Positions 34,307-43,868 are shown, numbered from the stretch's first letter. The stretch: 57,286 nt of DNA from an uncultured Monoglobus sp. (GCA_947625055.1 CANQMT010000016.1:1-57286), one strand, 5' to 3'. Notes: generated from the sequence alone by a model not told the origin. Program-made: numbers and translations.

Positions 34307-36826
34307 ATGGAGATCAAAATCGCGAAGCACGCGGGCTTCTGTTTCGGCGTTGACCGCGCGGTGAAGATAGCTTATGAGACCGCGTCCGCCGGCGGACGGA
34401 TATACACATACGGCAAGCTTATCCACAACCGCGACGTGACCGACAATCTCGCTTCAAAGGGCGTTAAGGCTATTGACAGGGTCGAGGAAGCCGAGGAAGG
34501 CTCGACCGTGATCATACGCGCCCACGGCGTTCCGAAGTCGGATATCGAGGCCTTTGAGAGCCGCGGCGTCAGAGTTATAGACGCCACATGTCCGTTCGTG
34601 AAAAAAATTCACTCGATAGTCAGCCGCGAGTATTTTGAGAAAAAACGCGCGATCGTCATTGTGGGCAACAAAAACCATCCCGAGGTTATCGGCATAAACG
34701 GTTGGTGCGGCGGCTCGGCGGTGGTCGTTGCGGATGAGAACGACCTGAACGAAATTTTATCAAAACCGAGTGATCTGCCAATATCTGTCGTTGCTCAAAC
34801 AACGATAAGACAAAAATTATTTAAAAAAATTGAACAAATTTTAAAAAAACATTTTACAAACGCGGAATTTTTTGATACAATATGTAGTGCGACGTCCGAG
34901 CGTCAGAAATCCGCGGCTGAGCTTTCGGCCGAATCGGACATGATGATCGTTATAGGCGGCCGCGACAGCTCGAACACAAAAAAACTGTTCGAGGTCTGCC
35001 GAGAGATCAGGCCCGAAACTTTGCTGATAGAGAACGCGGCGGAGCTTAAGGCGAACAAACTTGAAAAAAATAATAATTTTAATATATTAACAAAAAATAA
35101 ATTTAAAGTAGGTATTACCGCGGGGGCTTCAACGCCCGAGTCGGTAATCAAGGAGGTCTGTTTAACCATGGCGGAAAATGAAAAGAGTTTTGCGGAAGCA
35201 CTGGAGGAAACCCTTAAGCCTTTAAAGTCGGGCGAAGTTGTGAAGGGTGTTGTTATCGGTATCACACCGACAGAAGTTCAGGTCGATATCGGAAACAAAT
35301 ATGACGGTGTTATACCGCTCGATGAGTTGACAAACGATCCCGGCGCGGATCCGGCTGAACTCGTTAAAATCGGCGAGGAGGTCGATGTTTATATCGTTCA
35401 CGTGAGCGACAGAGACGGCGTTGTTACCTTGTCGAAGAAGAAGATTGACGCGGTAAAGGGTATGCAGGAGCTGCAGGCTGCGTTTGAGAACGGAGAGATC
35501 TTGAGCGGCAGAGTTGTTGAGCTCGTGCGCGGCGGAGTTGTTACGATCGCAAACGGCGTTCGTGTGTTTATCCCCGCATCGGAGTGTGCTATTAATTATC
35601 TTTCGGATCTGGGAGTTCTGCTCAATACCGAGCAGCGTTTCAGGATCATTAAGATGGATACCGACAGACGCGGCAGACAGAGAGTTGTCGGCTCGATCAA
35701 GTCGGTTGCCAAGGAAGAGGCTGACAAGGCCGCTGAAGAGTTCTGGTCAAACGCCGAGGAGGGCAAGCAGTACACCGGTACAGTCAAGTCCCTCACATCG
35801 TTCGGCGCGTTCATCGACCTGGGCGGAGTAGACGGTCTTATTCATATATCGGAGCTGTCACCCGTGCGTATCGCGCATCCCTCGGAGGTCCTTTCTGTGG
35901 GCGACGAGATCGATGTTTATATCAAGGAGCTTGACAGATCCAAAAACAGAATTTCGCTCGTGAAGGAGCTCAAGGAGCAGAAAGCTGCGGAGTTCTGGAA
36001 GAATGCCGAGATCGGCAAAAAATACACGGGAATCGTTAAGTCCCTGACTCCGTTCGGCGCCTTTGTCGATATTGGCGGCGTTGACGGTCTGGTTCACATT
36101 TCCGAGCTTTCCTGGAACAGGATCAAGCATCCGTCCGAGGTCGTTTCGGTAGGTCAGGAACTTGAGGTTTATATCAAAGATCTTGACAAGGAAAAGGGCA
36201 AGGTTTCACTCGGCTATAAGAAGGAAGAAGACAGTCCGTGGGTAAAAGCGGTCAAAGATCTTCACGTCGGCGACAATATCAAGGCGAAGATCGTCAGGAT
36301 CCTGCCCTTCGGAGCGTTTGCCGAGGTTGCGGAGTATGTTGACGGCCTGATTCACATTTCTCAGATTTCCAATGAGAGGATCAACAAGCCTTCGGACGTG
36401 CTGGCTATCGGCGATGTTGTTGACTGCAAGATCGTAGAGATCAACGACAACACCAAGCAGATTGGTCTTTCAATGAAAGCTCTTATGAAAGACAGAGATC
36501 AGACAAAGCCCGAGGATGAGAAGGATGAAGACGCGCTTCCCAATTCATATATTGAGGAAACGTCATTCACTCTCGGCGATATTCTTGATTCGGCGGAAAC
36601 TCCCGCAGAACAGGAAGCCGCTGAGGAGGCTGATCCGGTTCCGGCTGAGGAAGCTCCGGCTGAGGCTCCTGCCGATGAGACACCCGTTGAGCCTTTGGAA
36701 GAGACGACAGAGGCTCCTGTGGAGGAGGCTCCAACGGAAGAAGTTCCCGCGGAAGAGGCTCCCGCTGAAGATGCTCCCGCCGAGGAAGCTCCTGTTGAGG
36801 AAGCACCCGCTGAGGATGCGGAGTAA
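34307..36826 (+). CDS. ispH: IspH-ribosomal protein S1 fusion
   Basis: 839 residues from ATG 34307. Residues 1-285 are 4-hydroxy-3-methylbut-2-enyl diphosphate reductase: [4Fe-4S] cysteines C12 (GFCFGV), C95 (DATCPF) and C193 (TICSAT), and catalytic E126 (NHPEV). It makes IPP and DMAPP in the MEP pathway. Residues about 308-720 hold five S1 RNA-binding repeats, as in ribosomal protein S1 (GAFIDLGGVDGLIHISELS and similar). The last 100 residues are a Glu/Pro/Ala-rich acidic repeat (EEAPAE units). The fusion is known in Clostridia. Inside it, at 35150-35170, AAGGAGG precedes ATG (Met288), so free S1 could also be made. DNA at 34800-34880 and 35060-35110 is locally AT-rich. Confidence 0.95.
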   Translation: MEIKIAKHAGFCFGVDRAVKIAYETASAGGRIYTYGKLIHNRDVTDNLASKGVKAIDRVEEAEEGSTVIIRAHGVPKSDIEAFESRGVRVIDATCPFVKKIHSIVSREYFEKKRAIVIVGNKNHPEVIGINGWCGGSAVVVADENDLNEILSKPSDLPISVVAQTTIRQKLFKKIEQILKKHFTNAEFFDTICSATSERQKSAAELSAESDMMIVIGGRDSSNTKKLFEVCREIRPETLLIENAAELKANKLEKNNNFNILTKNKFKVGITAGASTPESVIKEVCLTMAENEKSFAEALEETLKPLKSGEVVKGVVIGITPTEVQVDIGNKYDGVIPLDELTNDPGADPAELVKIGEEVDVYIVHVSDRDGVVTLSKKKIDAVKGMQELQAAFENGEILSGRVVELVRGGVVTIANGVRVFIPASECAINYLSDLGVLLNTEQRFRIIKMDTDRRGRQRVVGSIKSVAKEEADKAAEEFWSNAEEGKQYTGTVKSLTSFGAFIDLGGVDGLIHISELSPVRIAHPSEVLSVGDEIDVYIKELDRSKNRISLVKELKEQKAAEFWKNAEIGKKYTGIVKSLTPFGAFVDIGGVDGLVHISELSWNRIKHPSEVVSVGQELEVYIKDLDKEKGKVSLGYKKEEDSPWVKAVKDLHVGDNIKAKIVRILPFGAFAEVAEYVDGLIHISQISNERINKPSDVLAIGDVVDCKIVEINDNTKQIGLSMKALMKDRDQTKPEDEKDEDALPNSYIEETSFTLGDILDSAETPAEQEAAEEADPVPAEEAPAEAPADETPVEPLEETTEAPVEEAPTEEVPAEEAPAEDAPAEEAPVEEAPAEDAE
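34852..34880 (+). promoter_or_regulatory. Possible internal promoter for the S1 half
   Basis: TTTACA (34852-34857), 17-bp spacer, TACAAT (34875-34880), within an AT-rich stretch of the ispH coding region and about 290 bp before an internal AAGGAGG-ATG at 35150-35170. It may simply reflect Lys/Phe codons in AT-rich DNA. Confidence 0.4.
35150..35170 (+). promoter_or_regulatory. Internal ribosome binding site and ATG (Met288 of the fusion)
   Basis: Full AAGGAGG (35150-35156), 11-base spacing, ATG at 35168. Translation from here gives MAENEKSFAEALEETL, which resembles the native N terminus of stand-alone S1 proteins, and a 552-residue product with all five S1 repeats. Confidence 0.55.
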
Positions 36827-36841
36827 AACCGTATATGTTTA

Positions 36842-36876
36842 GGGGCGGACATTCTGTGTCTGCCCTTAATTTTTCA
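36842..36876 (+). terminator. Terminator after ispH-rpsA
   Basis: Nine-bp stem with one G-U (36843-36851 with 36857-36865), five-base loop, then TTAATTTTT. murD begins 24 bases later, so partial read-through is likely. Confidence 0.65.
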
Positions 36877-36899
36877 TATGAATTCAGGGAGGATATTTT

Positions 36900-38291
36900 A
36901 TGAGCGATCCTATATCGGAATTTAACAAAAGAATAAACGGAGCGGTCGCTGCCGTTATCGGCCTTGGAGTCAGCAATATGCCGCTGATCCGCTTTCTGAC
37001 CGCCAAGGGCGCCAAAGTCATAGCATATGACAAGAACACGGCTGAAAAACTGGGCGAGACATATGCCGAGCTTGAAAAGCTGGGTGTTTCCGCTGTTCTG
37101 GGCGAGCATTACCTTGATAAAATTGACGAAAGGGCGGAGATCATCTTTAAGACACCGGGCGTGAGATATGACGCTCCCGCGATCCTTGAGGCAATGGAGC
37201 GGGGCGCAGAGCTCAGTTCGGAGATGGAGTTGTTTTTCGAGCTGTGTCCGTGCGAGATAATCGCGGTCACGGGCAGCGACGGAAAGACCACCACGACCAG
37301 TTTGATCGCCGATATGCTGAACCGAGGCGGTTTTAAGTGTTATCTCGGCGGCAATATAGGACATCCGCTGATCGAGGACGTTGAGAGTATGCGGCCCGAG
37401 GATAAGGCGGTCGTTGAGCTTTCGAGCTTTCAACTGCATACCATGAAACGCAGCCCTCATGTGGCTGTCGTGACCAACGTCACGCCGAACCACCTTGACT
37501 GGCACACCGATTTTGACGAATACATCGACGCTAAGCGGGCCGTGTTCAAGTTTCAAAAGCCGAGCGATATCGCGGTGTTTAATTATGACAACGAGATCAC
37601 CCGCGGATTTGGCAAAGAATGTTCCTCGGGCGTATATTTCAGCCGCCGTGAAATCCTTGACGACGGATATTGCCTTGAGGGCGATATGATAGTTAAGCGC
37701 GTCGGCGGCGCGTCTGAGCGTGAGGTTCTGGATATAAACGACATTTACATTCCCGGTATGCACAATGTTGAAAATTATATGGCTGCGATTGCCGCTGTTT
37801 CGGATTATGTCGGCATCGACGTAATACGGGAGACCGCGAAGGGCTTTAAGGGCGTACCGCACAGGATCGAGTTCGTGCGCGAGATTAACGGAGTTAAGTA
37901 TTACAACGATTCCATTGCCTCGTCCCCCGCGAGAACCACGGCGGGCCTCAACTCATTTAACCGGAAAGTGGTGCTCATCGCGGGCGGATATGACAAGAAG
38001 ATACCCTTCGATGATTTCGGGTCGGTCGTGGCGGAGCATGCGAAAAAGCTGGTGCTCTGCGGCTTTACCGCGGACAAGATCGAGAAAGCGGTGAAAAGCG
38101 CTTCAAATTACAGCGAGCCGGAGCTGCCGATCTATAAAACCGATGATTTTAAAAAGGCGGTCGAAACCGCGAGAAACATTGCGGAGCCCGGCGACGTGGT
38201 TATACTTTCTCCTGCCTGCGCCAGCTTCGATATGTTCAAAAACTTTGAGGAGAGAGGGAATAGGTTTAAAGAGATAGTGAATGAAATGTAA
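36900..38291 (+). CDS. murD: UDP-N-acetylmuramoyl-L-alanine:D-glutamate ligase
   Basis: 463 residues; the GGGAGG ribosome site sits at 36886-36891. It adds D-Glu to UDP-MurNAc-L-Ala in the cytosol. N-terminal Rossmann-like domain (GLGVSNMPLIRFL), ATP-binding GSDGKTTTTSLIAD, ELSSFQL, NVTPNHLDWH, then the C-terminal ligase domain with YNDSIASSP and SPACASFDMFKNFEERG. Full length. It follows the IspH-S1 fusion after a modest terminator. Confidence 0.96.
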   Translation: MSDPISEFNKRINGAVAAVIGLGVSNMPLIRFLTAKGAKVIAYDKNTAEKLGETYAELEKLGVSAVLGEHYLDKIDERAEIIFKTPGVRYDAPAILEAMERGAELSSEMELFFELCPCEIIAVTGSDGKTTTTSLIADMLNRGGFKCYLGGNIGHPLIEDVESMRPEDKAVVELSSFQLHTMKRSPHVAVVTNVTPNHLDWHTDFDEYIDAKRAVFKFQKPSDIAVFNYDNEITRGFGKECSSGVYFSRREILDDGYCLEGDMIVKRVGGASEREVLDINDIYIPGMHNVENYMAAIAAVSDYVGIDVIRETAKGFKGVPHRIEFVREINGVKYYNDSIASSPARTTAGLNSFNRKVVLIAGGYDKKIPFDDFGSVVAEHAKKLVLCGFTADKIEKAVKSASNYSEPELPIYKTDDFKKAVETARNIAEPGDVVILSPACASFDMFKNFEERGNRFKEIVNEM

Positions 38292-38330
38292 AATAAAGGG
38301 GCGCCGCTTTCTGCGCGTTTCATCAAACCG

Positions 38331-38360
38331 TAGGGGCGGATATTATCCGCCCGCTCCGAT
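38331..38360 (+). repeat. Single GGATATTATCC hairpin module
   Basis: GTAGGGGCGGATATTATCCGC... as at 28957 and 54984, followed by CACTATTCACTGATCGCTA-type heptamer wording up to 38385, just before the DUF486 gene. Confidence 0.7.
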
Positions 38361-38393
38361 CACTATTCACTGATCGCTATATTGGGAGTTAAT

Positions 38394-38738
38394 ATGGAAA
38401 TTTTAAAAATGCTCAGCCCGATCGGGCTGCTCACAATTTCAAACATATTCATGACGTTCGCGTGGTACGGCCACCTGAAGCACAAGGGCGCGGCGTTGTG
38501 GGTGGTTATCCTCACGAGCTGGGGCCTGGCTTTTTTTGAATACATATTCCAGGTCCCCGCCAACCGTCTGGGCAGCCGCTACTACAGCACCGCCCAGTTA
38601 AAGATAATTCAAGAGGTCATAACCCTGACGGTGTTTTCGGTCTTTTCGGTGCTGTACCTCAAAGAAAAGTTTACATTAAATTATCTCTGGGCTTTTCTTT
38701 GTATCCTCGGCGCGGTATATTTTATGTTTAAAGGCTGA
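38394..38738 (+). CDS. DUF486-family small membrane protein (DMT-like)
   Basis: 114 residues from ATG 38394 (TGGGAG upstream; an in-frame TTG at 38382 lies in the repeat). Four membrane helices, with FMTFAWYGHLK, SWGLAFFEYIFQVPANRLG and a C-terminal FLCILGAVYFMFKG typical of DUF486. Related to EmrE/DMT transporters by topology; its substrate is unknown. Monocistronic, ended by a bidirectional terminator. Confidence 0.88.
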   Translation: MEILKMLSPIGLLTISNIFMTFAWYGHLKHKGAALWVVILTSWGLAFFEYIFQVPANRLGSRYYSTAQLKIIQEVITLTVFSVFSVLYLKEKFTLNYLWAFLCILGAVYFMFKG

Positions 38739-38750
38739 ATAAAAATAACA

Positions 38751-38795
38751 GATCCCCGCGGACAGATCGTCTGAACGCGGGGATCGTTGTTTTTG
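38751..38795. terminator. Bidirectional terminator between DUF486 and def
   Basis: Ten-bp perfect stem GATCCCCGCG/CGCGGGGATC (38751-38760 with 38776-38785), 15-base loop. T-rich tracts follow on both strands (GTTGTTTTT on plus, TGTTATTTTT on minus), serving the convergent genes on both sides. Confidence 0.85.
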
Positions 38796-38797
38796 CG

Positions 38798-39256
38798 TTA
38801 ATCATCCGTCTCGACCCACTCGGTAACAAGCTCGGTAAAAAAGTGTCCGTTCAGGTGGTCAATTTCGTGGCAGAATGCGCGGGCGGTCAAGTCTTCGCCC
38901 GTGTATTCGTATTCGTTGCCGTCGCGGTCAGTGGCGCGTATTTTGACGATTTTCGGACGTGTCACCATGCCGTATCTGCCGGGATAGCTCAGGCAGCCTT
39001 CCGCGTCGGTCTGCTCGCCTTCGGCGCTGAGTATCTCTGGGTTTATCAGCTCCAGGATCCCGTCGCCCGTGTCAACTATCGCGATCCTGCGCAGCACGCC
39101 AACCTGCGGCGCCGCGAGGCCGACGCCTCCCGACTCGATAAGCGTCTCGCGCATATCGTCGAGCAGACAGATGATCCTGTCGTTGATCTCCTTTACCTCA
39201 CGGCATTTTTTGGTTAAAATCTCATCGCCGAACTTTACAATATTTCTGATTGCCAT
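38798..39256 (-). CDS. def: Peptide deformylase
   Basis: 152 residues with a GAGGAG site. It removes the formyl group from nascent N-terminal Met using Fe2+. The three family motifs are intact: GVGLAAPQVG, EGCLSYPG (metal Cys) and HEIDHLNG (two metal His, catalytic Glu). Last gene of the minus-strand housekeeping operon. In most Firmicutes fmt follows def; here the operon ends at a terminator instead. Confidence 0.96.
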   Translation of the reverse strand: MAIRNIVKFGDEILTKKCREVKEINDRIICLLDDMRETLIESGGVGLAAPQVGVLRRIAIVDTGDGILELINPEILSAEGEQTDAEGCLSYPGRYGMVTRPKIVKIRATDRDGNEYEYTGEDLTARAFCHEIDHLNGHFFTELVTEWVETDD

Positions 39257-39281
39257 TTTTATCTCCTCAAATCTTATAATT

Positions 39282-41729
39282 TCAGTTCATATTGAGCGGG
39301 TTTATATCAATAACAAGGGTCGTGCGGCTGTCGTGGCCGTACATATCGCTTATTTTGCGCATAAGGCCGAGGCATTCCGAAAAGTCCCGCGTTTTTATAA
39401 TCAGCCGCCGTCTGTAGCTGCCCTTTATCCTGCCTATAGGTGCGGGCATGGGTTCGCTCAGGAATATGATGTTTTCCCGGCTGCCGTTCACTTTTATAAA
39501 ACCGTGGACAAGCTCAAGAGCCGCGGTGACGCGCTCGTTATCCTCTCCCGTTATCATAATGTTTATTATGTCACAAAATGGCGGATAAATCAAGCGTTTT
39601 CTGAACTTTATCTCATTTTTGTAAAACTCCGTGTAATTGTGATCCTTGGCGAAGCCTATCGTTGAGTTTTTAGGCTGGTATGTCTGTATTACGGCTCTGC
39701 CCGGAACGTCGCCCCTTCCGGCTCTGCCGCAGACCTGAGTCAGCAGCGAGAACGTACGCTCGTTTGCGCGGAAGTCGTCCACGCCCAGCGAGGAATCAGC
39801 CGCCAAAACTCCGACCAGTGTGACATCCGAAAAATCCAGTCCTTTAGTGACCATCTGCGTGCCCAGCAGAATGTCCGCCGCGCCGCTTTTGAAGCTGCTC
39901 AGGATGCGTTCGTGGCTGCCCTTCTGGGATGTGGTGTCGCGGTCCATGCGCAGTATGCGCGCTTCGGGGAACAGACGGTTCAGTTCAGTCTCTATCTTCT
40001 GCGTACCGGTCCCGAAAAATTTCACATGCTTTGAACCGCACTCGGGACAGACGGTCGTGTTGTTTATCGAGTATCCGCAGTAGTGGCACATCAAAGTGTC
40101 GTTATATTTGTGATAGGTGAGCGGAATGCTGCAGTTTTTGCACTCCATGACATGACCGCATTCGCGGCATGACACAAAGGTGTTAAATCCTCTGCGGTTA
40201 AGAAAAAGTATGGTTTTCTCGCGCGCATCAAGGTTCCGCCGTATCTCGTTTTCAAGCCTGATGCTGATCGGCGACATGTTGTGATATTCAAAAATTTCGC
40301 TGCGCATATCCACAATCCGGACATTAGGCAGGGGGTTGCTGTTGTAGCGGGAATTCATCTCAAACAGCTTGTATTCGCCCGTTTCCCGGGCCTTGTAGAA
40401 GCTGTCGACCGAGGGCGTTGCCGAGGCCAGTATAAGCGGCGCGCCGCACTGCTCGGCTCGGAACGCGGCGATCTCGCGGGCATGGTACCGCGGCGCGATC
40501 TCGGATTTATAGCTTGTTTCGTGTTCCTCGTCAAGTATGATCATGCCTATGTCGGGCAGCGGCGCGAACACCGCGCTTCTCGCGCCCACGACCACATCGA
40601 CCTCGCCGCTGCGGATCTTGTTCCATTGGTCAAATCTTTCGCCGTATCCGAGGCCGCTGTGCATGACAGCTACGCGGCTGCCGAAACGGCTCACGAAGCG
40701 TTCCACCATTTGGGGAGTCAGCGAGATCTCCGGGACCAGCATTATCGCTTTCTTTTTGAGCTCGATGCAGCGGCGTATCGTTTGCAAAAACACTTCTGTC
40801 TTGCCGCTGCCGGTGACGCCGCGGATAAGTACTTTCTCATGTCTGCCGCCGCTCAAAAGCCCGTCAATGTATTCGATGATCGGCTTCTGCTCGGCAGTGG
40901 GCTCATATTCTTTTGACGCGGTGTATCTGTCGGCGTCATAGACTTCGCGGAACTTTTTTTCGTTATAAAGCTCGATATACCCCTTGTCTTTAAGGGCGGC
41001 CAGGGAAGTGTAGTTCCCTCCCGAAAGCGAAATGAGCTCCGCGGTGCTCATCGGCCCGCTGTCCGTCAGCGTCAGCAGCATTTCGGACTGTACCTTGGCG
41101 CGGTTGTTCCGAAGGAAGTCCGCCGCCATATATGCCTCGTCTGCGGGGACAAGCAGCCGTGCTTTGCGGACGGTCAGCTCGCGCACGGAGTCGCCCGCGT
41201 TCTCGGAGATGCTGATTATTCCCTTGTCCGCAAGAGCGCTCAGACAGCGGCGGAGTCCGCTTGAGGCGGCCTTTTCTTCAAGGTGGCGGAACTCGATGAT
41301 ACCGCCGTTTTCGCGCACGGCGGAGACGACTTTTTTCTGAAAGCCGCTGAGTTTAGCCCCATACGCTGCGCTTTCGTTTAATGTTATCCACTCTTTTATC
41401 ACAAGTTTCATTCCCGGAGGCGCGATCAGCCTGAATGCGCTGTAAAACGAACAGATATACCTTTCGCGCATCCAAAGACAGAGCCTGAGCTGTTCTTCGG
41501 TGCAGGCGGGGCCGCTGCCGATCACCGATTTCAGCGATTTCAGCGAGGAATAGCCGCTCGAGTCCGCGAGGGCGGTGATCAGTCCCTCCGTCGGGTTGTT
41601 GTACGGGCCGAACGGCACCAGCACTCTCATGCCCGGCCGCGCGGCGGCTTCGAGCTCCGCGGGGACCTTGTAGTCGAAGACTCTGTCTATTATATGGCTG
41701 CGGCTTATCAGGGCGACTCGGGCGATCAT
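39282..41729 (-). CDS. priA: Primosomal protein N' (PriA helicase)
   Basis: 815 residues. It restarts stalled replication forks. N-terminal 3'-DNA-end-binding domain (1-110), winged helix, superfamily 2 helicase with GVTGSGKTEVF (Walker A) and ILDEEHETSYKSE (DEEH box), a zinc-binding insertion of paired CxxC motifs (CRECGHVMECKNC, MCHYCG, CPECG) and the VCGRAGRGDVPGR motif. Its ATG overlaps the coaBC stop by 4 nt. Confidence 0.96.
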   Translation of the reverse strand: MIARVALISRSHIIDRVFDYKVPAELEAAARPGMRVLVPFGPYNNPTEGLITALADSSGYSSLKSLKSVIGSGPACTEEQLRLCLWMRERYICSFYSAFRLIAPPGMKLVIKEWITLNESAAYGAKLSGFQKKVVSAVRENGGIIEFRHLEEKAASSGLRRCLSALADKGIISISENAGDSVRELTVRKARLLVPADEAYMAADFLRNNRAKVQSEMLLTLTDSGPMSTAELISLSGGNYTSLAALKDKGYIELYNEKKFREVYDADRYTASKEYEPTAEQKPIIEYIDGLLSGGRHEKVLIRGVTGSGKTEVFLQTIRRCIELKKKAIMLVPEISLTPQMVERFVSRFGSRVAVMHSGLGYGERFDQWNKIRSGEVDVVVGARSAVFAPLPDIGMIILDEEHETSYKSEIAPRYHAREIAAFRAEQCGAPLILASATPSVDSFYKARETGEYKLFEMNSRYNSNPLPNVRIVDMRSEIFEYHNMSPISIRLENEIRRNLDAREKTILFLNRRGFNTFVSCRECGHVMECKNCSIPLTYHKYNDTLMCHYCGYSINNTTVCPECGSKHVKFFGTGTQKIETELNRLFPEARILRMDRDTTSQKGSHERILSSFKSGAADILLGTQMVTKGLDFSDVTLVGVLAADSSLGVDDFRANERTFSLLTQVCGRAGRGDVPGRAVIQTYQPKNSTIGFAKDHNYTEFYKNEIKFRKRLIYPPFCDIINIMITGEDNERVTAALELVHGFIKVNGSRENIIFLSEPMPAPIGRIKGSYRRRLIIKTRDFSECLGLMRKISDMYGHDSRTTLVIDINPLNMN

Positions 41730-42919
41730 ATTTTCGCCGCCTCCGTCAGTATTATGTTCGCGGCTTCAAACTTGCTCATCATCGGATAGTCGCGCGCGGT
41801 TCCGCCGCTCCTTACGATCGAGATAACATTGGTGTCGCCGCCGAAGCCTGCGCCCTCCGTGGTAAGGCTGTTGGCGACAATGAAGTCGAGATGCTTTTCG
41901 GCGCACTTCTTTGATGCGTTTTCGATAAGGTCGTCGGTCTCCATTGCAAAGCCTATTATCGTTTTTGAGCCCGAGTATTTCTCGCCAAGCTCTTTTAAAA
42001 TATCGGGATTGCGCACCAGCTCAAGGTTCATGCCGCCCGATCCTTTTTTTATCTTGGACTCCGAGACCTTTGCCGGGCGGTAGTCCGAAACGGCGGCCGC
42101 CATGATTATAATATCCGCGCTGTCGGCGGCGCTTATGACCGCCTCACGCATGTCGAGAGCGGAGGAAACATTGATCGTGTTTGCTCCCGGAACCTCCGGG
42201 CAGGTGTGGGCCCCGGCGATCAGAGTGACTTCGGCTCCGCGCAGAATTGCCGCGCGGGCTGTTTCAAAGCCCATTTTTCCGCTTGAATGGTTGGTCAGGA
42301 AGCGGACCGGGTCTAACGCTTCCTGTGTGGCTCCGGCTGTCACAAGCACTTTTTTCCCGGTCAGATCAGCCTGCGGGCAAAGCGCCAGACGGGCTATTTC
42401 CCAAAATATAAGATCAATATCCGCCAGTTTGCCTTTTCCCGTATCGCCGCATGCAAGACGGCCTTCAGACGGCATAACGAATTCCGCTCCGCGAGAACGG
42501 AGTTTTTCTATATTGTCCTGAGTCGCGGGATTTTCAAACATGGCCGTGTTCATCGCGGGAGCGATGAGCAGCGGCGCTTTTGTGGCAAGAGCCGTGGTGG
42601 TCAGCATGTCGTCCGCGATCCCGCAGGCCGCTTTCGCGATGAAGTTTGCGGTGGCGGGAACCACCGCGAAAACGTCCGCGGCCTTGGCGAGCGATATGTG
42701 TTGGATCTCCCAGGCCTTGGGCTCTTCAAACATATCTGACGCAACGGGGTTCTGTGACAGACTCCGGAAGCTCAGCGGAGACACGAACTCGACGGCGGCG
42801 CGGGTCATGATTATCTTGACGTTCGCGCCGGCTTTTTTGAGCCTTGAGGTCAGATCGAGCGCTTTGTATGCCGCGATCCCTCCGGTCACGCCCAGAACTA
42901 TAGTCTTGTCTTTAAGCAT
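41726..42919 (-). CDS. coaBC: Bifunctional phosphopantothenoylcysteine decarboxylase/ligase
   Basis: 397 residues from ATG 42919; an upstream in-frame GTG is part of the AAGGTGAT ribosome site. The N-terminal CoaC domain (1-180) is a flavoprotein with GVTGGIAAYKALDL, PAMNTAMF and a CGDTGKG active-site Cys. The C-terminal CoaB domain (about 190-397) adds cysteine to phosphopantothenate using CTP (VTAGATQEALDPVRFLTN, AAAVSDYRP). Two steps of coenzyme A synthesis. Confidence 0.96.
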   Translation of the reverse strand: MLKDKTIVLGVTGGIAAYKALDLTSRLKKAGANVKIIMTRAAVEFVSPLSFRSLSQNPVASDMFEEPKAWEIQHISLAKAADVFAVVPATANFIAKAACGIADDMLTTTALATKAPLLIAPAMNTAMFENPATQDNIEKLRSRGAEFVMPSEGRLACGDTGKGKLADIDLIFWEIARLALCPQADLTGKKVLVTAGATQEALDPVRFLTNHSSGKMGFETARAAILRGAEVTLIAGAHTCPEVPGANTINVSSALDMREAVISAADSADIIIMAAAVSDYRPAKVSESKIKKGSGGMNLELVRNPDILKELGEKYSGSKTIIGFAMETDDLIENASKKCAEKHLDFIVANSLTTEGAGFGGDTNVISIVRSGGTARDYPMMSKFEAANIILTEAAKI

Positions 42920-42948
42920 AGTTATCACCTTTTAATTAAGTTTAATTA

Positions 42949-42969
42949 CGCCCGCTTTTTCAGCGGGCG
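42949..42969 (-). other. Hairpin between rpoZ and coaBC
   Basis: Eight-bp perfect stem (CGCCCGCT, 42949-42956, with AGCGGGCG, 42962-42969) in the gap downstream of rpoZ. No U run follows on the minus strand, so it is more likely an mRNA-stabilising or attenuating hairpin than a full terminator. Confidence 0.5.
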
Positions 42970-42975
42970 CGGGTT

Positions 42976-43200
42976 TTATTTGGATGAATTTATAGAGCCG
43001 ATGCTGGGAGTGTGGATGTAGTTAAGCTTATCCTCGTAGATCTCCTCTGCGGCGATCGAAACCTCTTTTCCCGATTTCGTCGTGATCAGCGGCTGTTTTC
43101 CGTCGGCCAACTGACGCGCCCTCTTGGCGGTCTCAATGGTCAGCATATATCTGCTGCCTGCCTTTTTTACCAGCTCCGCAATTGGCGGATCAATCATCAT
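42976..43200 (-). CDS. rpoZ: RNA polymerase omega subunit
   Basis: 74 residues. Small subunit that aids assembly of beta-prime into RNA polymerase. The MIDPPIAEL start, GSRYMLTIETAKRARQL core and AAEEIYEDKL helix match the Firmicutes omega pattern. The second Met is equally possible as start. It lies between gmk and coaBC, its usual place. Confidence 0.92.
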   Translation of the reverse strand: MMIDPPIAELVKKAGSRYMLTIETAKRARQLADGKQPLITTKSGKEVSIAAEEIYEDKLNYIHTPSIGSINSSK

Positions 43201-43256
43201 AATGACATCTCTCCTTTATATTTTGGTAATTATATGATAAATCACTGAATGACATA

Positions 43257-43868
43257 TTATTTTTCTTGCTTTTTGGATTTTCTGATTATATTTTCGATCT
43301 CAGCCGCCGCATCGCTCACAACGCGGTTGATAACAACGTAGTCATACTTGTCCTTTTGGGTCAGCTCCCATTCGGCAGCCTTCACGCGGCGCTCGATCTC
43401 GGCCTCGTCCTCGGTGCCTCTGCCGCGGAGACGTTCGCGCAGAACGTCGAGGCTTTCGGGGGCAATAAATATATAGATGCCCTCGGCGCCGTCATTCATC
43501 AGCTTTAGCGCGCCCTGCACGTCAATTTCAAGCAGCACGTCGCGGCCGCTGTTCAGATTATCCGAGACGTATGCTCTCGGCGTGCCGTATCTGTTGCCGC
43601 TGAATACCGCCCACTCCATAAATTCGCCGCGCTCGATCATGAGGTCAAATTCGCTCTCTGTCTTAAAAAAATAGTTTACGCCGTCGGTCTCGCCTTTTCT
43701 CGGCTTGCGCGTGGTGGCTGAAATAGACGGCACAATATTGGGATCGGCGTTCCGAAGCTCTTTGAGCACGGTTCCTTTTCCGACTCCGGATGGACCCGAA
43801 ACAATGATCAAAAGCCCGTTTTTTATGTTTTCGGCCTCTGCGGCCGTCTTTTTTGTTTTATCAGTCAT
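43257..43868 (-). CDS. gmk: Guanylate kinase
   Basis: 203 residues. It phosphorylates GMP to GDP. P-loop [33 protein letters not shown] (GMP binding) and the [12 protein letters not shown] lid are present. It overlaps remA by 8 nt, so the two are translationally coupled. Confidence 0.96.
   Translation of the reverse strand: MTDKTKKTAAEAENIKNGLLIIVSGPSGVGKGTVLKELRNADPNIVPSISATTRKPRKGETDGVNYFFKTESEFDLMIERGEFMEWAVFSGNRYGTPRAYVSDNLNSGRDVLLEIDVQGALKLMNDGAEGIYIFIAPESLDVLRERLRGRGTEDEAEIERRVKAAEWELTQKDKYDYVVINRVVSDAAAEIENIIRKSKKQEK

Noticed and set aside
42949..42969. Terminator between rpoZ and coaBC
   Set aside because: No U run on the minus strand after the stem; listed as a hairpin.
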